DNA from: an uncultured Erysipelotrichaceae bacterium
GTDB lineage: Bacteria; Bacillota_I; Bacilli_A; RF39; UBA660
Assembly: GCA_902783915.1 (NCBI GenBank)
Contig: CACZSX010000050.1
Coordinates: forward strand, 1-10,009
Direction of reading: 5' to 3'
DNA length: 10,009 bases
A program made the position numbers and the translations under genes. Below the pieces are notes generated by a model. It was not told where the DNA came from. It did not search any database and saw only the letters and a program-made list of their open reading frames with translations. Each line of letters opens with the position of its first letter. Within the stretch, counting starts at the first letter, position 1. This document shows, one piece after another, positions 1 through 6,061 of this stretch.

Positions 1-27
1 GAAAAAAAGAAGAGATTAACTCTTCTA
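1..27 (-). terminator. Rho-independent terminator of the ABC transporter operon
   Basis: On the minus strand a 7-bp stem (AGAAGAG at 26-20 with CTCTTCT at 14-8) and a 5-nt loop are followed directly by a run of seven T (8-2). The 5' arm overlaps the TAG stop codon of the 811-residue ABC protein (27-25), so the terminator starts within the coding sequence. The stem is short and AU-rich, but the uninterrupted U tract and its position make termination likely. Confidence 0.8.
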
Positions 28-2460
28 ATCTGCATCAATTCTACTTAATATCTGAGCAGGCGTTTTCCTAATTGTATTAAATACCGGTAATAATCCAACT
101 ATAATATTAAAACCATATACTATTAATACTGATATCAATATTATTGGTAAATTAAATAAATAACTTTCTCCTAATAGTGGTAATTCAGTTAATCTCTTAA
201 TTACATATCCCATTACTATTAATCCAAGTGTAGATGCAGTAAGTGTTATAGCAAGTATTTCTCCTAAGAACATTTTATATATATCCATCTTTTTAATACC
301 TATTGCTCTTAATATACCTACTTCTTTTATTCTAGATAAAAATGATGATCTAATCATTAAGAATATTTCTACTAAAGATATAGATAACATTATTATTGCT
401 ACTAGAGAAGATGATTTTACATATTCCTTTCTCTCTTCCATATAATCTTTTTTATCTTTAACATATATATCTTGTACTTTAATAGATTTTTCTTTAAAAT
501 AATTTGTTACTTTATCCTTATCTTTTGGATATACAATTATTTCTTTATTATCATCTAATAATTTATATTTAATTGTATTATTACTTACAAGCATATTATT
601 TATATCATTGGTATAATAACCAACTACTTTAAGTTTCTTATCATTTACTTTTGTATCTATTTGTTTATTTAATGGATAACTATATCTTTCATCATAATTT
701 ACTATAACTTCATAATCATTTTCAGGTAGTCTACCTTGTTTTATCTTTAAATCAGATATTAATTTATAATCTAATAACTTATTATTATTTTGATAACTAT
801 AATCTTCTATAAATCCATAATCTGTATTTGTACCTACTTTTGAATTAGATAATATATTTATAAACATATCTTCAAATGTATAAATAGATGGGCTTTGTAA
901 GTCTGTAATACCTACTATTTTAAATTTATCCATATTATCTATTTGTATATTTAAATCTAAATAATCTTTTGGATCTGTAATACCTACTTGTTGTGCAAGT
1001 TTTCTTTTCATAGTAGTTTCAAGTGCCATCTTATCTATTACTATTTCATAATCATTTTCTGGCATTCTTCCATATATTAAATCTTTATTAGAGATCATAT
1101 TTAAACTAGATAATGATGCATTAATAGTATCTATAGCATCTATTGTTTGAAGATAAAAATTATATTTTACATAAAATGTAACTGATGAATTACCAGGTAA
1201 TACATAATTAATATCTTCATTTTTTTCATATTCCAAATAATTATCTTTATTTATTTTATTTAGATTAATAGATAAATAAGATTTATTATGTGTTACAAAA
1301 TCTTTATCTTCTACATTTAATATACCTGCTATATTACTTACTGAATATAATACAAACATAGATGATATAAAGAATCCTACTAGTAATATTTTTTTTAATA
1401 TTGGATATGATTTAATTTTTTTAAACCCAGATATTAATAAAGTTATTGGATTAAATATTGAACTATATTTTAATTTAATATTATTATTAATTATTTCATT
1501 AAAATCAAAGTTATATTTTTCATATGTTTCTTTATTTATCTTTTTATAAGTATCATTAACAAGTTCTAAAGTAGAATCACTATCTATAACTTCTAATTTT
1601 TCTTTACTATCACTTTCAATATAAATATTTCCGTTTTTTACTACTATTTTTACATTTAATTTTTTATCTTCTTCACTATAATAATCAATATTTAAATTAT
1701 TAGATTTTATAATTTCATGATTTTTAATATCCTTTAAATATATCTTATTTTCTATTCTATAATCTAAATCATTATTATGAATATTTTCTTTATCTTTTAC
1801 TACTTTACCATCTAAAATTTCTATAATTCTAGATGCATAGAAATTAGCTATATCTTTTTCGTGAGTAACTAATATTACTAATTTATTTTTAGATATTGAT
1901 TTAATTATATTCATTACTTCAATAGTATTTTTACTATCTAAGTTACCAGTAGGTTCATCTGCAATAATTATATCTGGATTCTTTACTATTGCTCTTGCTA
2001 TACCAACTCTTTGTCTTTCACCACCAGAAAGCATTCCTACATTTCTTTTTCTATATTTATATAATCCAACTCTTTCTAATACATAATCTACTCTTTTCTT
2101 TATTTCAGCTTTATCTTTTATGCCTATCATTTTAAGTACAATAGCAACATTATCATATACACTTAATTCTTCTATTAAATGATAATCTTGAAATATATAA
2201 CCTATATTTAATGTTCTTAATTCATCTTTTTTAGATGATAAGAATCTAGTCATCTTTTTATCATTAATATATATATCCCCAGAATTAACATTATCTAATC
2301 CACCTATTGCATTTAATAGTGTTGTTTTACCACACCCAGAAGGTCCAAGAAGTGCTACTAATCCTGTATCAGGAAGTTCTAATGTAGTGTCATTAATTAC
2401 ATGTATTTCATTCTTTTTACCTTTATTAAAATACTTATTTAATTTATTAATCTTTATCAT
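25..2460 (-). CDS. ABC transporter, fused ATPase and FtsX/MacB-type permease (second gene of pair)
   Basis: An 811-residue fusion of an ABC ATPase and an FtsX-like permease. The ATPase (about 1-222) has Walker A GPSGCGKT at 39-46, Q-loop Q91, signature LSGGE at 144-148, Walker B IIIADEP at 164-170 followed by TGNLD, and switch histidine H200. A charged linker of about 130 residues (225-350) of unknown role precedes TM1 (about 357-380). The large extracytoplasmic part (about 382-682) is followed by TM2-TM4 (about 683-705, 732-755, 771-795), with the FtsX coupling motif EVGILRAIG at 713-721. This is the MacB-like four-helix topology, which in known members works as a mechanotransmission or extrusion pump rather than through a classical channel. 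The external domain carries two copies of GR(M/L)PENDYE (464-472, 576-584). The ATG lies 1 nt after the stop of the upstream ABC gene and its SD (GGGAGGTG) sits inside that gene, so translation is coupled. The two proteins probably heterodimerise. Candidate cargoes include peptides, antibiotics or lipids, but nothing here decides. Confidence 0.9.
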   Translation of the reverse strand: MIKINKLNKYFNKGKKNEIHVINDTTLELPDTGLVALLGPSGCGKTTLLNAIGGLDNVNSGDIYINDKKMTRFLSSKKDELRTLNIGYIFQDYHLIEELSVYDNVAIVLKMIGIKDKAEIKKRVDYVLERVGLYKYRKRNVGMLSGGERQRVGIARAIVKNPDIIIADEPTGNLDSKNTIEVMNIIKSISKNKLVILVTHEKDIANFYASRIIEILDGKVVKDKENIHNNDLDYRIENKIYLKDIKNHEIIKSNNLNIDYYSEEDKKLNVKIVVKNGNIYIESDSKEKLEVIDSDSTLELVNDTYKKINKETYEKYNFDFNEIINNNIKLKYSSIFNPITLLISGFKKIKSYPILKKILLVGFFISSMFVLYSVSNIAGILNVEDKDFVTHNKSYLSINLNKINKDNYLEYEKNEDINYVLPGNSSVTFYVKYNFYLQTIDAIDTINASLSSLNMISNKDLIYGRMPENDYEIVIDKMALETTMKRKLAQQVGITDPKDYLDLNIQIDNMDKFKIVGITDLQSPSIYTFEDMFINILSNSKVGTNTDYGFIEDYSYQNNNKLLDYKLISDLKIKQGRLPENDYEVIVNYDERYSYPLNKQIDTKVNDKKLKVVGYYTNDINNMLVSNNTIKYKLLDDNKEIIVYPKDKDKVTNYFKEKSIKVQDIYVKDKKDYMEERKEYVKSSSLVAIIMLSISLVEIFLMIRSSFLSRIKEVGILRAIGIKKMDIYKMFLGEILAITLTASTLGLIVMGYVIKRLTELPLLGESYLFNLPIILISVLIVYGFNIIVGLLPVFNTIRKTPAQILSRIDAD

Positions 2461-2461
2461 A

Positions 2462-4672
2462 CTACACCTCCCTATAAGTACTCATAGCAGATTTTTTAAA
2501 TAAATGTTTTGAGTACTTTCTAGATATTAAATATGACATTGCAAATAATATTAAATATAAAATTATGTAATCATATATTCTTAAATATGTAACTAAATCT
2601 TTTAAATATTTCCATTTAACTATATCATTTACTACTAATATAGATAATACCACTATAATTAAATATGCAATATCTAATACTATATTTAATTCAGTACTTA
2701 TAAGCATCTTAACATCTTTCTTAGATGCTCCTAAAATTCTAACTGTAGAATAATATATATTTCTAGATTTTAATATTATCTTTATGACAAAGTATGATAT
2801 AAAGAACATAGCTACTAATACAATTAATATACCTATTGCTTTAAATAAATTAACAAATACTCTTAATTCTTCGGTATAATCTACTAATGCATCTTTAACA
2901 TGTAATGTAGTATATCCATTATTATCTAATTCTTTAATTACTTCTTTTAATTTTTTTACATCTTTAATAAAGATACTACTTTGATATGGTTCTTTATCAT
3001 ACATTGAATAATAATCTTCATCATTTACAAATATTGCATCACTATATCTATCATATTCTTTTATACCAGTTAATTTCTCAAAATTGTTTTTATTAAAAGT
3101 ATTACTTATTGATAAATCTATATCATCAGAATAATATATATTTACTGTTTTAATATTCATATTATTATTTTTACAATTATAATTTTTACAATAATATGAC
3201 ATGGTGTCAGGCACTATTGCTTTACCTTTATCTATCTTACTATTTGGATATACATTTATATAATTATAATGTTCTTCATCACCAAATTTTTTACCATTAA
3301 TATCAACAATTACTTTACTTCTAGAACTATTTATATTTTTACTTATATCTTTAAGCATATTATCATTAACATATATTTTAGAATTATAATCATTTTCTTC
3401 TAAAAATTTAATTCCAACTATTTTAATTTTATAATCTAGCATATCTTTTCCAGTAGTTGATTCTGTCATATTTAATTCTTGTTCAAAGAATCCTTTTTTA
3501 TTATAGTTATAATAATCTTCCCAAGTATAAACTACCACTTCATTATCATTCTCTGGCATTCTTCCGGCATCTAAGTTACCATTAAAATCTTCTAATAATG
3601 ATATATAACCATTAATATAAAAATCATTTTCATTACTTAAACCCATAGATGCATCTAATAATACATCTTCTTTTACTATTCTATTTACATATTTTAAATT
3701 ATTTAAATAATCATAATCAGTAGCATTGATAGTGCTTCCATCTTTTTTCTTTATAATTATTCTAGTATCATCAGTATTACTAAAAAATTCATTAATTCCA
3801 AATTTATCACCATCATAATTAGACTTTAAAGTAGATGTATACTCACCCATTACTGAAAGTGATAATAATAAATATACAAGCAATAATAATAAGAATTTAG
3901 GTATTATATTAAATGTGTTTCTAAAAGATAATTTTATTTTATCTTTAAATTTAGGATTACCATATTCTTTTTCATCATATTTAGTACTCTTAACTTTATT
4001 TATTACTGTATCTTCTAAAATTTTACCATCATGCATTCTTATCTTTCTAGTTGCATATTCTTCTACTTGATCATAGTTATGTGTAACTATTACTACTAAT
4101 TTATCTTTTGATATTTCATATAATAATTTAATTATTTCTTTTGCAGATTTACTATCCAAATTACCAGTTGGTTCATCTGCAACTATTATTGGAGTATCTT
4201 TAGCAAGTGCTCTTGCTATAGCTACTCTTTGTTTTTGACCACCACTTAGTTTAGATACTTTAGTATTCTTATATTTAGTAAGACCTACTTGTTCAAGTAA
4301 AGACATTATTTTATCCTTTACTGTATTATCATTCATATTGTTTAGTATATACATAAGTTCTATATTTTGATAAACAGTATAACTATTAATTAAATTAAAG
4401 TTTTGAAATATATTAGCAATATATTTTTTTCTATATTCTTCGAAATCTGTTTCACTATAATAACTAGTTTCCTCACCATTAATGTATATTTCTCCTTCTT
4501 CATATGTATCTAGGCCAGAAATAACATTTAATAATGTACTTTTACCGCTACCACTTTCACCAGTTATTACAACGAATTCTCCAATATTTAATTCAAGATT
4601 TAATTTAGAAAATCCACTAGTTACTTGTCCTTTATTATAATAAAATTTTGAAACATTTTTTAGTTTTAACAT
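2462..4672 (-). CDS. ABC transporter, fused ATPase and FtsX/MacB-type permease (first gene of pair)
   Basis: A 736-residue homologue of its downstream partner with the same order of domains. The ATPase (about 1-222) has Walker A GESGSGKST at 38-46, Q90, signature LSGGQ at 142-146, Walker B IIVADEP at 162-168 and H198. TM1 is at about 257-275, a large extracytoplasmic domain at about 276-605, and TM2-TM4 at about 609-633, 659-681 and 699-717. The cytoplasmic FtsX coupling loop reads TVRILGASKKDV (643-654). It has one clear GRMPENDNE motif (370-378) and a possible degenerate second one (KGKAIVPDTM, 482-491). It lacks the long linker between ATPase and TM1 seen in the partner. Two cysteines five residues apart (C495, C500) lie in the external domain and could form a disulfide. 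All ATPase motifs are intact, so this is not a degenerate half. The start at 4672 is preceded by GGTGAT with short spacing. No regulator or two-component system lies beside it in the window. Confidence 0.9.
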   Translation of the reverse strand: MLKLKNVSKFYYNKGQVTSGFSKLNLELNIGEFVVITGESGSGKSTLLNVISGLDTYEEGEIYINGEETSYYSETDFEEYRKKYIANIFQNFNLINSYTVYQNIELMYILNNMNDNTVKDKIMSLLEQVGLTKYKNTKVSKLSGGQKQRVAIARALAKDTPIIVADEPTGNLDSKSAKEIIKLLYEISKDKLVVIVTHNYDQVEEYATRKIRMHDGKILEDTVINKVKSTKYDEKEYGNPKFKDKIKLSFRNTFNIIPKFLLLLLVYLLLSLSVMGEYTSTLKSNYDGDKFGINEFFSNTDDTRIIIKKKDGSTINATDYDYLNNLKYVNRIVKEDVLLDASMGLSNENDFYINGYISLLEDFNGNLDAGRMPENDNEVVVYTWEDYYNYNKKGFFEQELNMTESTTGKDMLDYKIKIVGIKFLEENDYNSKIYVNDNMLKDISKNINSSRSKVIVDINGKKFGDEEHYNYINVYPNSKIDKGKAIVPDTMSYYCKNYNCKNNNMNIKTVNIYYSDDIDLSISNTFNKNNFEKLTGIKEYDRYSDAIFVNDEDYYSMYDKEPYQSSIFIKDVKKLKEVIKELDNNGYTTLHVKDALVDYTEELRVFVNLFKAIGILIVLVAMFFISYFVIKIILKSRNIYYSTVRILGASKKDVKMLISTELNIVLDIAYLIIVVLSILVVNDIVKWKYLKDLVTYLRIYDYIILYLILFAMSYLISRKYSKHLFKKSAMSTYREV

Positions 4673-4687
4673 ATTATCACCATTTCT

Positions 4688-4693
4688 ATTATA
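4688..4693 (-). promoter_or_regulatory. Possible -10 element of the ABC operon
   Basis: TATAAT reads on the minus strand at 4693-4688, between the rpsR terminator and the first ABC gene. No good -35 exists at 16-18 bp, where only an A/T run is seen. A start about 7 nt downstream would leave a leader of only about 9-10 nt including the SD, which is unusually short. The strong terminator just upstream means the ABC genes need their own promoter or read-through, so the site is plausible but weak. Confidence 0.3.
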
Positions 4694-4704
4694 CTATAAA
4701 ATTA

Positions 4705-4736
4705 ATAAAAAAAATATGTAGGATTATCCTACATAT
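4705..4736 (-). terminator. Rho-independent terminator of the rpsF-ssb-rpsR operon
   Basis: On the minus strand an 11-bp perfect inverted repeat (4736-4726 with 4724-4714, single central base at 4725, so a small loop after opening the inner pairs) is followed by eight T (4714-4707). The 5' arm contains the last rpsR codons and the TAA stop, as in the terminator at 1-27. The stem contains the GTAGGAT / ATCCTAC core. Confidence 0.9.
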
Positions 4737-4942
4737 GGTATTAGTGCCATAAAACGAGCTTTCTTTACTTCTTCTGCAACAACTCTTTGATGTTTTGCAC
4801 AAGTTCCAGTTACTCTTCTTGGTAATATCTTATATTTTTCTCTATCAACATATTTCTTTATAGTTTCTACATCTTTGTAGTTAACTTCTTTACCAGCACA
4901 TAATTGACAAACTTTTTTCTTTTTTCTATAAAATTCTGCCAT
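4724..4942 (-). CDS. rpsR: 30S ribosomal protein bS18
   Basis: A 72-residue protein of normal bS18 length. It contains the conserved core KILPRRVTGTCAKHQR (38-53), which in bS18 binds 16S rRNA on the small-subunit platform next to bS6. Cysteines C12 and C15 (CQLC) with C48 and H51 (CAKH) form the zinc-binding arrangement of the so-called C+ version of this protein, so it is expected to hold Zn. The start is fixed by AAAGGAGG seven bases upstream. It is the last gene of rpsF-ssb-rpsR, 15 bp after the ssb stop, and its stop codon is embedded in the operon terminator. Confidence 0.97.
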   Translation of the reverse strand: MAEFYRKKKKVCQLCAGKEVNYKDVETIKKYVDREKYKILPRRVTGTCAKHQRVVAEEVKKARFMALIPYVG

Positions 4943-4957
4943 TATTATTCCTCCTTT

Positions 4958-5398
4958 TTAAAATGCGATGTCATCATCACTTAATTCAATTGAGTCTCCA
5001 AAATCTATGTATGGTTCATCACTTACATCAGCAGTTGGTACATCTTGATTAAATTCTATATCAGTATTTGCTCCTCTTTGTCCTTTTGATTCAAGGAATT
5101 CAAAGTTATCAGCAACTACTTCAGTAACATATACTTTCTTTCCATCTGCACCATCATAATTTCTAGTTTGGATTCTTCCTTCAACAGCAATTAAACTTCC
5201 TTTAGAAAGGTATTTCTTAGCAGTTTCAGCTTGTTTTCTCCACATTACTATATTTATGAAATCAGCTTCTCTAACACCATTTTGATTTTGAAATGTTCTA
5301 TTAACCGCTAAAGTAAAACTTGCTGCCGCAACATTACTTGTTGTATATCTAAGTTCAGGATCTTTAGTTAAGCGTCCTATTAAAACAACTTTGTTCAT
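4958..5398 (-). CDS. ssb: Single-stranded DNA-binding protein
   Basis: A 146-residue SSB. The OB-fold (about 1-105) begins MNKVVLIGRLTKDPELRYT and carries the conserved N-F-x-L-A-V-N-R and W53 region that contacts ssDNA. A short acidic linker ends in the tip DDDIAF (141-146), which recruits replication and repair partners. The family consensus tip is DDDIPF, so the penultimate proline is replaced by alanine. The protein is expected to act as a homotetramer at replication forks. It lies between rpsF and rpsR as in Bacillus and many other bacteria. The start lies 13 bp after the rpsF stop and has a moderate SD (AAGAGG) overlapping that spacer. Confidence 0.97.
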   Translation of the reverse strand: MNKVVLIGRLTKDPELRYTTSNVAAASFTLAVNRTFQNQNGVREADFINIVMWRKQAETAKKYLSKGSLIAVEGRIQTRNYDGADGKKVYVTEVVADNFEFLESKGQRGANTDIEFNQDVPTADVSDEPYIDFGDSIELSDDDIAF

Positions 5399-5411
5399 AA
5401 TTAACCTCTTT

Positions 5412-5693
5412 CTATAACTTTATTATTATATGACGAATTATATCTTCACTTAGATTTGCAAGACGATTAAATTCTTTTTCAGCTTTATCATCTTTTGAAC
5501 TAATTTCATATAAATAGTAGTAACCACTCTTATGATCATTAATTTCATAAGCTAGTTCTTTTTGTCCCATATCTTTAGAAGATTCAATCTTAGCACCATT
5601 CTTAGTTAAAACAGTTTCAAAGTTTTTAACTATTCCTTTAAGTTCATTTTCTTCTAGATTAGGTCTTACTATAAACATTATTTCATATTTCAT
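5412..5693 (-). CDS. rpsF: 30S ribosomal protein bS6
   Basis: A 93-residue bS6, the usual length in Firmicutes, starting MKYEIMFIVRPNL. The reading frame is open 20 codons further upstream to an ATG at 5753, but that extension runs through the leader RNA and has no SD. The ATG at 5693 has a perfect AAAGGAGG eight bases upstream, so it is chosen as the start. bS6 pairs with bS18 on the 30S platform. First gene of the rpsF-ssb-rpsR operon, with its own promoter and a structured leader that can pair over the SD. Confidence 0.96.
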   Translation of the reverse strand: MKYEIMFIVRPNLEENELKGIVKNFETVLTKNGAKIESSKDMGQKELAYEINDHKSGYYYLYEISSKDDKAEKEFNRLANLSEDIIRHIIIKL

Positions 5694-5700
5694 ACCTATA

Positions 5701-5760
5701 TCCTCCTTTCGGTCTAAACGGCTTTTCCATAAGAAAAGCAAGGAGTAAATCAATTACTCG
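5701..5760 (-). promoter_or_regulatory. Structured rpsF leader, probable S6:S18 autoregulatory element
   Basis: The minus-strand leader of about 67 nt folds as follows. An inner perfect 7-bp hairpin pairs GCUUUUC (5739-5733) with GAAAAGC (5727-5721) around a 5-nt loop. An outer stem pairs CUCCUU (5745-5740) with AAGGAG (5708-5703), which is the rpsF SD. The 3' side of the internal loop holds two CCG triplets (5721-5719, 5712-5710); a CCG next to a helix is the hallmark of the known S6:S18-binding mRNA motif. A competing hairpin, GAGUAA (5759-5754) with UUACUC (5748-5743), shares the CUC with the SD-blocking stem. Free S6:S18 may therefore repress translation. The structure is seen directly; the regulation is inferred from the family. 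Confidence 0.6.
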
Positions 5761-5766
5761 CTTTGT

Positions 5767-5795
5767 ATTATACAACAAATATATTTATTATTCAA
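5767..5795 (-). promoter_or_regulatory. Sigma-A-type promoter of rpsF-ssb-rpsR
   Basis: On the minus strand, TTGAAT (5795-5790), a 17-bp spacer and TATAAT (5772-5767) make a near-consensus promoter. The expected start is around 5761-5759, giving a leader of about 67 nt to the rpsF ATG. It diverges from the plus-strand antisense RNA promoter at 5820-5848, with 24 bp between the two -35 boxes. Confidence 0.85.
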
Positions 5796-5819
5796 TACAT
5801 TATCTCTAATTAAATATTA

Positions 5820-5848
5820 TTTACATAAATATATAAATATGCTATATT
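5820..5848 (+). promoter_or_regulatory. Promoter of the small plus-strand antisense RNA
   Basis: TTTACA (5820-5825), a spacer of exactly 17 bp and TATATT (5843-5848) form a strong sigma-A-like promoter on the plus strand. It points into a region with no plus-strand gene. A start 7 bp after the -10 falls on G5855. The same -10 (TATATT), the same discriminator length and the same initial GGATACAC occur at the opposing minus-strand promoter at 6090-6062. Confidence 0.8.
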
Positions 5849-5873
5849 AAAAATGGATACACTTAATCAAGTG
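5849..5873 (-). terminator. Possible terminator of the small hydrophobic-peptide mRNA
   Basis: On the minus strand CACTT-GATT-AAGTG (5873-5860) forms a 5-bp hairpin, then TATCCA, then five T (5853-5849). Alone it is weak because the U tract is 6 nt from the stem. However, the mRNA 5' end can pair with the GUGUAUCC just before the U tract, which would place a helix almost adjacent to it. Termination here gives an mRNA of about 207 nt. Confidence 0.35.
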
Positions 5874-5891
5874 CTTTCCATTGGTTTGGTT

Positions 5892-5902
5892 AGCACCTAA
5901 TC
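5892..5902 (+). repeat. Direct repeat copy 1 (AGCACCTAATC)
   Basis: An exact 11-bp match to 6036-6046 in the same orientation. This copy is the 5' arm of the antisense RNA terminator. Because the two RNAs read the repeats in opposite directions, each RNA carries sequence complementary to the other, like DRa/DRb of the par locus. Confidence 0.8.
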
Positions 5903-5923
5903 AATGATTAGGTGCATTTTTTA
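5893..5923 (+). terminator. Intrinsic terminator of the antisense RNA
   Basis: A perfect 11-bp inverted repeat (5893-5903 with 5905-5915, central base 5904, so a 3-5 nt loop in practice) is followed by A and six T (5917-5922) on the plus strand. On the minus strand the hairpin is not followed by a U run, so it terminates the antisense RNA only, while the peptide mRNA reads through it. The T run overlaps the stop codon of the minus-strand peptide (5923-5921). Confidence 0.88.
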
Positions 5924-5998
5924 TTTATAGAGAAGCGTGATCACTATGAATAAAAGGATTAGAATTATTGCAAGCAAAGAGTTTTCTCTTCTTGTCAT
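5921..5998 (-). CDS. Small hydrophobic peptide, candidate type I toxin (25 aa)
   Basis: A 25-codon ORF, ATG at 5998 to TAA at 5923-5921. The SD is strong (AAAGGTGG, 6014-6007) with 8 nt to the ATG, and the promoter is near-consensus. The peptide starts MTRREN, continues with an unbroken hydrophobic helix (about residues 7-23, rich in I, L and V) and ends LLYK. This is a single membrane-spanning helix with a positive N-terminus and a lysine at the end, as in many type I toxins (Ibs, TisB, Fst, AapA). It lacks the Fst motif with Pro and the C-terminal Trp and does not match the TxpA or Hol_Tox patterns I know, so it may be a new family. The convergent RNA at 5855-5924 covers its stop codon and 3' UTR. 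Alternatives are a regulatory membrane micropeptide or a leader without toxicity. Confidence 0.62.
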   Translation of the reverse strand: MTRRENSLLAIILILLFIVITLLYK

Positions 5999-6010
5999 AA
6001 ACTTCACCAC

Positions 6011-6037
6011 CTTTCCTATCTAGAATAGAGAGGAAAG
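6011..6037 (-). promoter_or_regulatory. SD-proximal hairpin in the peptide mRNA leader
   Basis: In the minus-strand leader CUUUCCU (6037-6031) pairs with AGGAAAG (6017-6011). After one C-U mismatch, UCUA (6029-6026) pairs with UAGA (6022-6019) around a UUC loop. This 11-bp stem ends inside the SD region (AAAGGTGG, 6014-6007) and covers its upstream half. It could limit ribosome access, as the leader stem-loop of Fst RNA I does. The CUUUCC arm also belongs to the 5' sequence that can pair with the mRNA 3' end, so the two folds compete. Confidence 0.55.
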
Positions 6038-6057
6038 CACCTAATCTGTGTATCCAT
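6032..6057 (-). repeat. Imperfect inverted repeat, copy 2 (partner at 5853-5879 on plus)
   Basis: ATGGATACAC (6057-6048 on minus) and GTGCTTTCC (6040-6032 on minus) occur also on the plus strand at 5853-5862 and 5871-5879, separated by a divergent 7-8 nt. The 8- and 9-nt blocks downstream of the start sites let the peptide mRNA pair its first 24 nt with its last 25 nt, and make the two RNAs start with the same sequence. The -10 boxes add to the symmetry. Confidence 0.8.
6036..6046 (+). repeat. Direct repeat copy 2 (AGCACCTAATC)
   Basis: An exact 11-bp repeat of 5892-5902. On the minus strand it is the GATTAGGTGCT of the peptide mRNA leader, positions 10-20 of the predicted transcript. It is the predicted second contact site for the antisense RNA near the translation initiation region. 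Confidence 0.8.
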
Positions 6058-6061
6058 ATGC

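Larger units (their letters stand above)
5855..5924 (+). ncRNA. Candidate antisense antitoxin RNA, about 70 nt
   Basis: Bounded by a strong promoter (start about G5855) and a perfect intrinsic terminator. No ORF with an SD lies inside. It folds as a small 5' hairpin (CACTT/AAGTG, 5860-5873), a U/G-rich single-stranded stretch (about 5874-5891) and the terminator hairpin. It is fully complementary to the 3' part of the minus-strand peptide mRNA. Its AGCACCTAATC (5892-5902) is also complementary to the mRNA leader at 6046-6036. Its first 8 nt equal those of the mRNA. The size and arrangement resemble RNA II of par (about 65 nt). Expression has not been observed; this is a prediction from the signals. 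Confidence 0.6.

Noticed and set aside
25..4672. Mycoplasma-type genetic code suggested by the very AT-rich composition.
   Set aside because: TGA serves as the stop of ychF in a position that gives the correct C-terminus, and tryptophans are TGG, so the standard bacterial code fits.
5694..5753. A 20-residue N-terminal extension of bS6 starting at the ATG at 5753.
   Set aside because: It would run through the structured leader and the perfect SD of the ATG at 5693, and bS6 proteins start with MKYEIM or similar.
5946..6023. A plus-strand ORF of about 25 codons antisense to the small peptide, beginning MNKRIRI.
   Set aside because: No SD precedes it, the antisense RNA terminates at about 5923 before reaching it, and its content mirrors the peptide gene.
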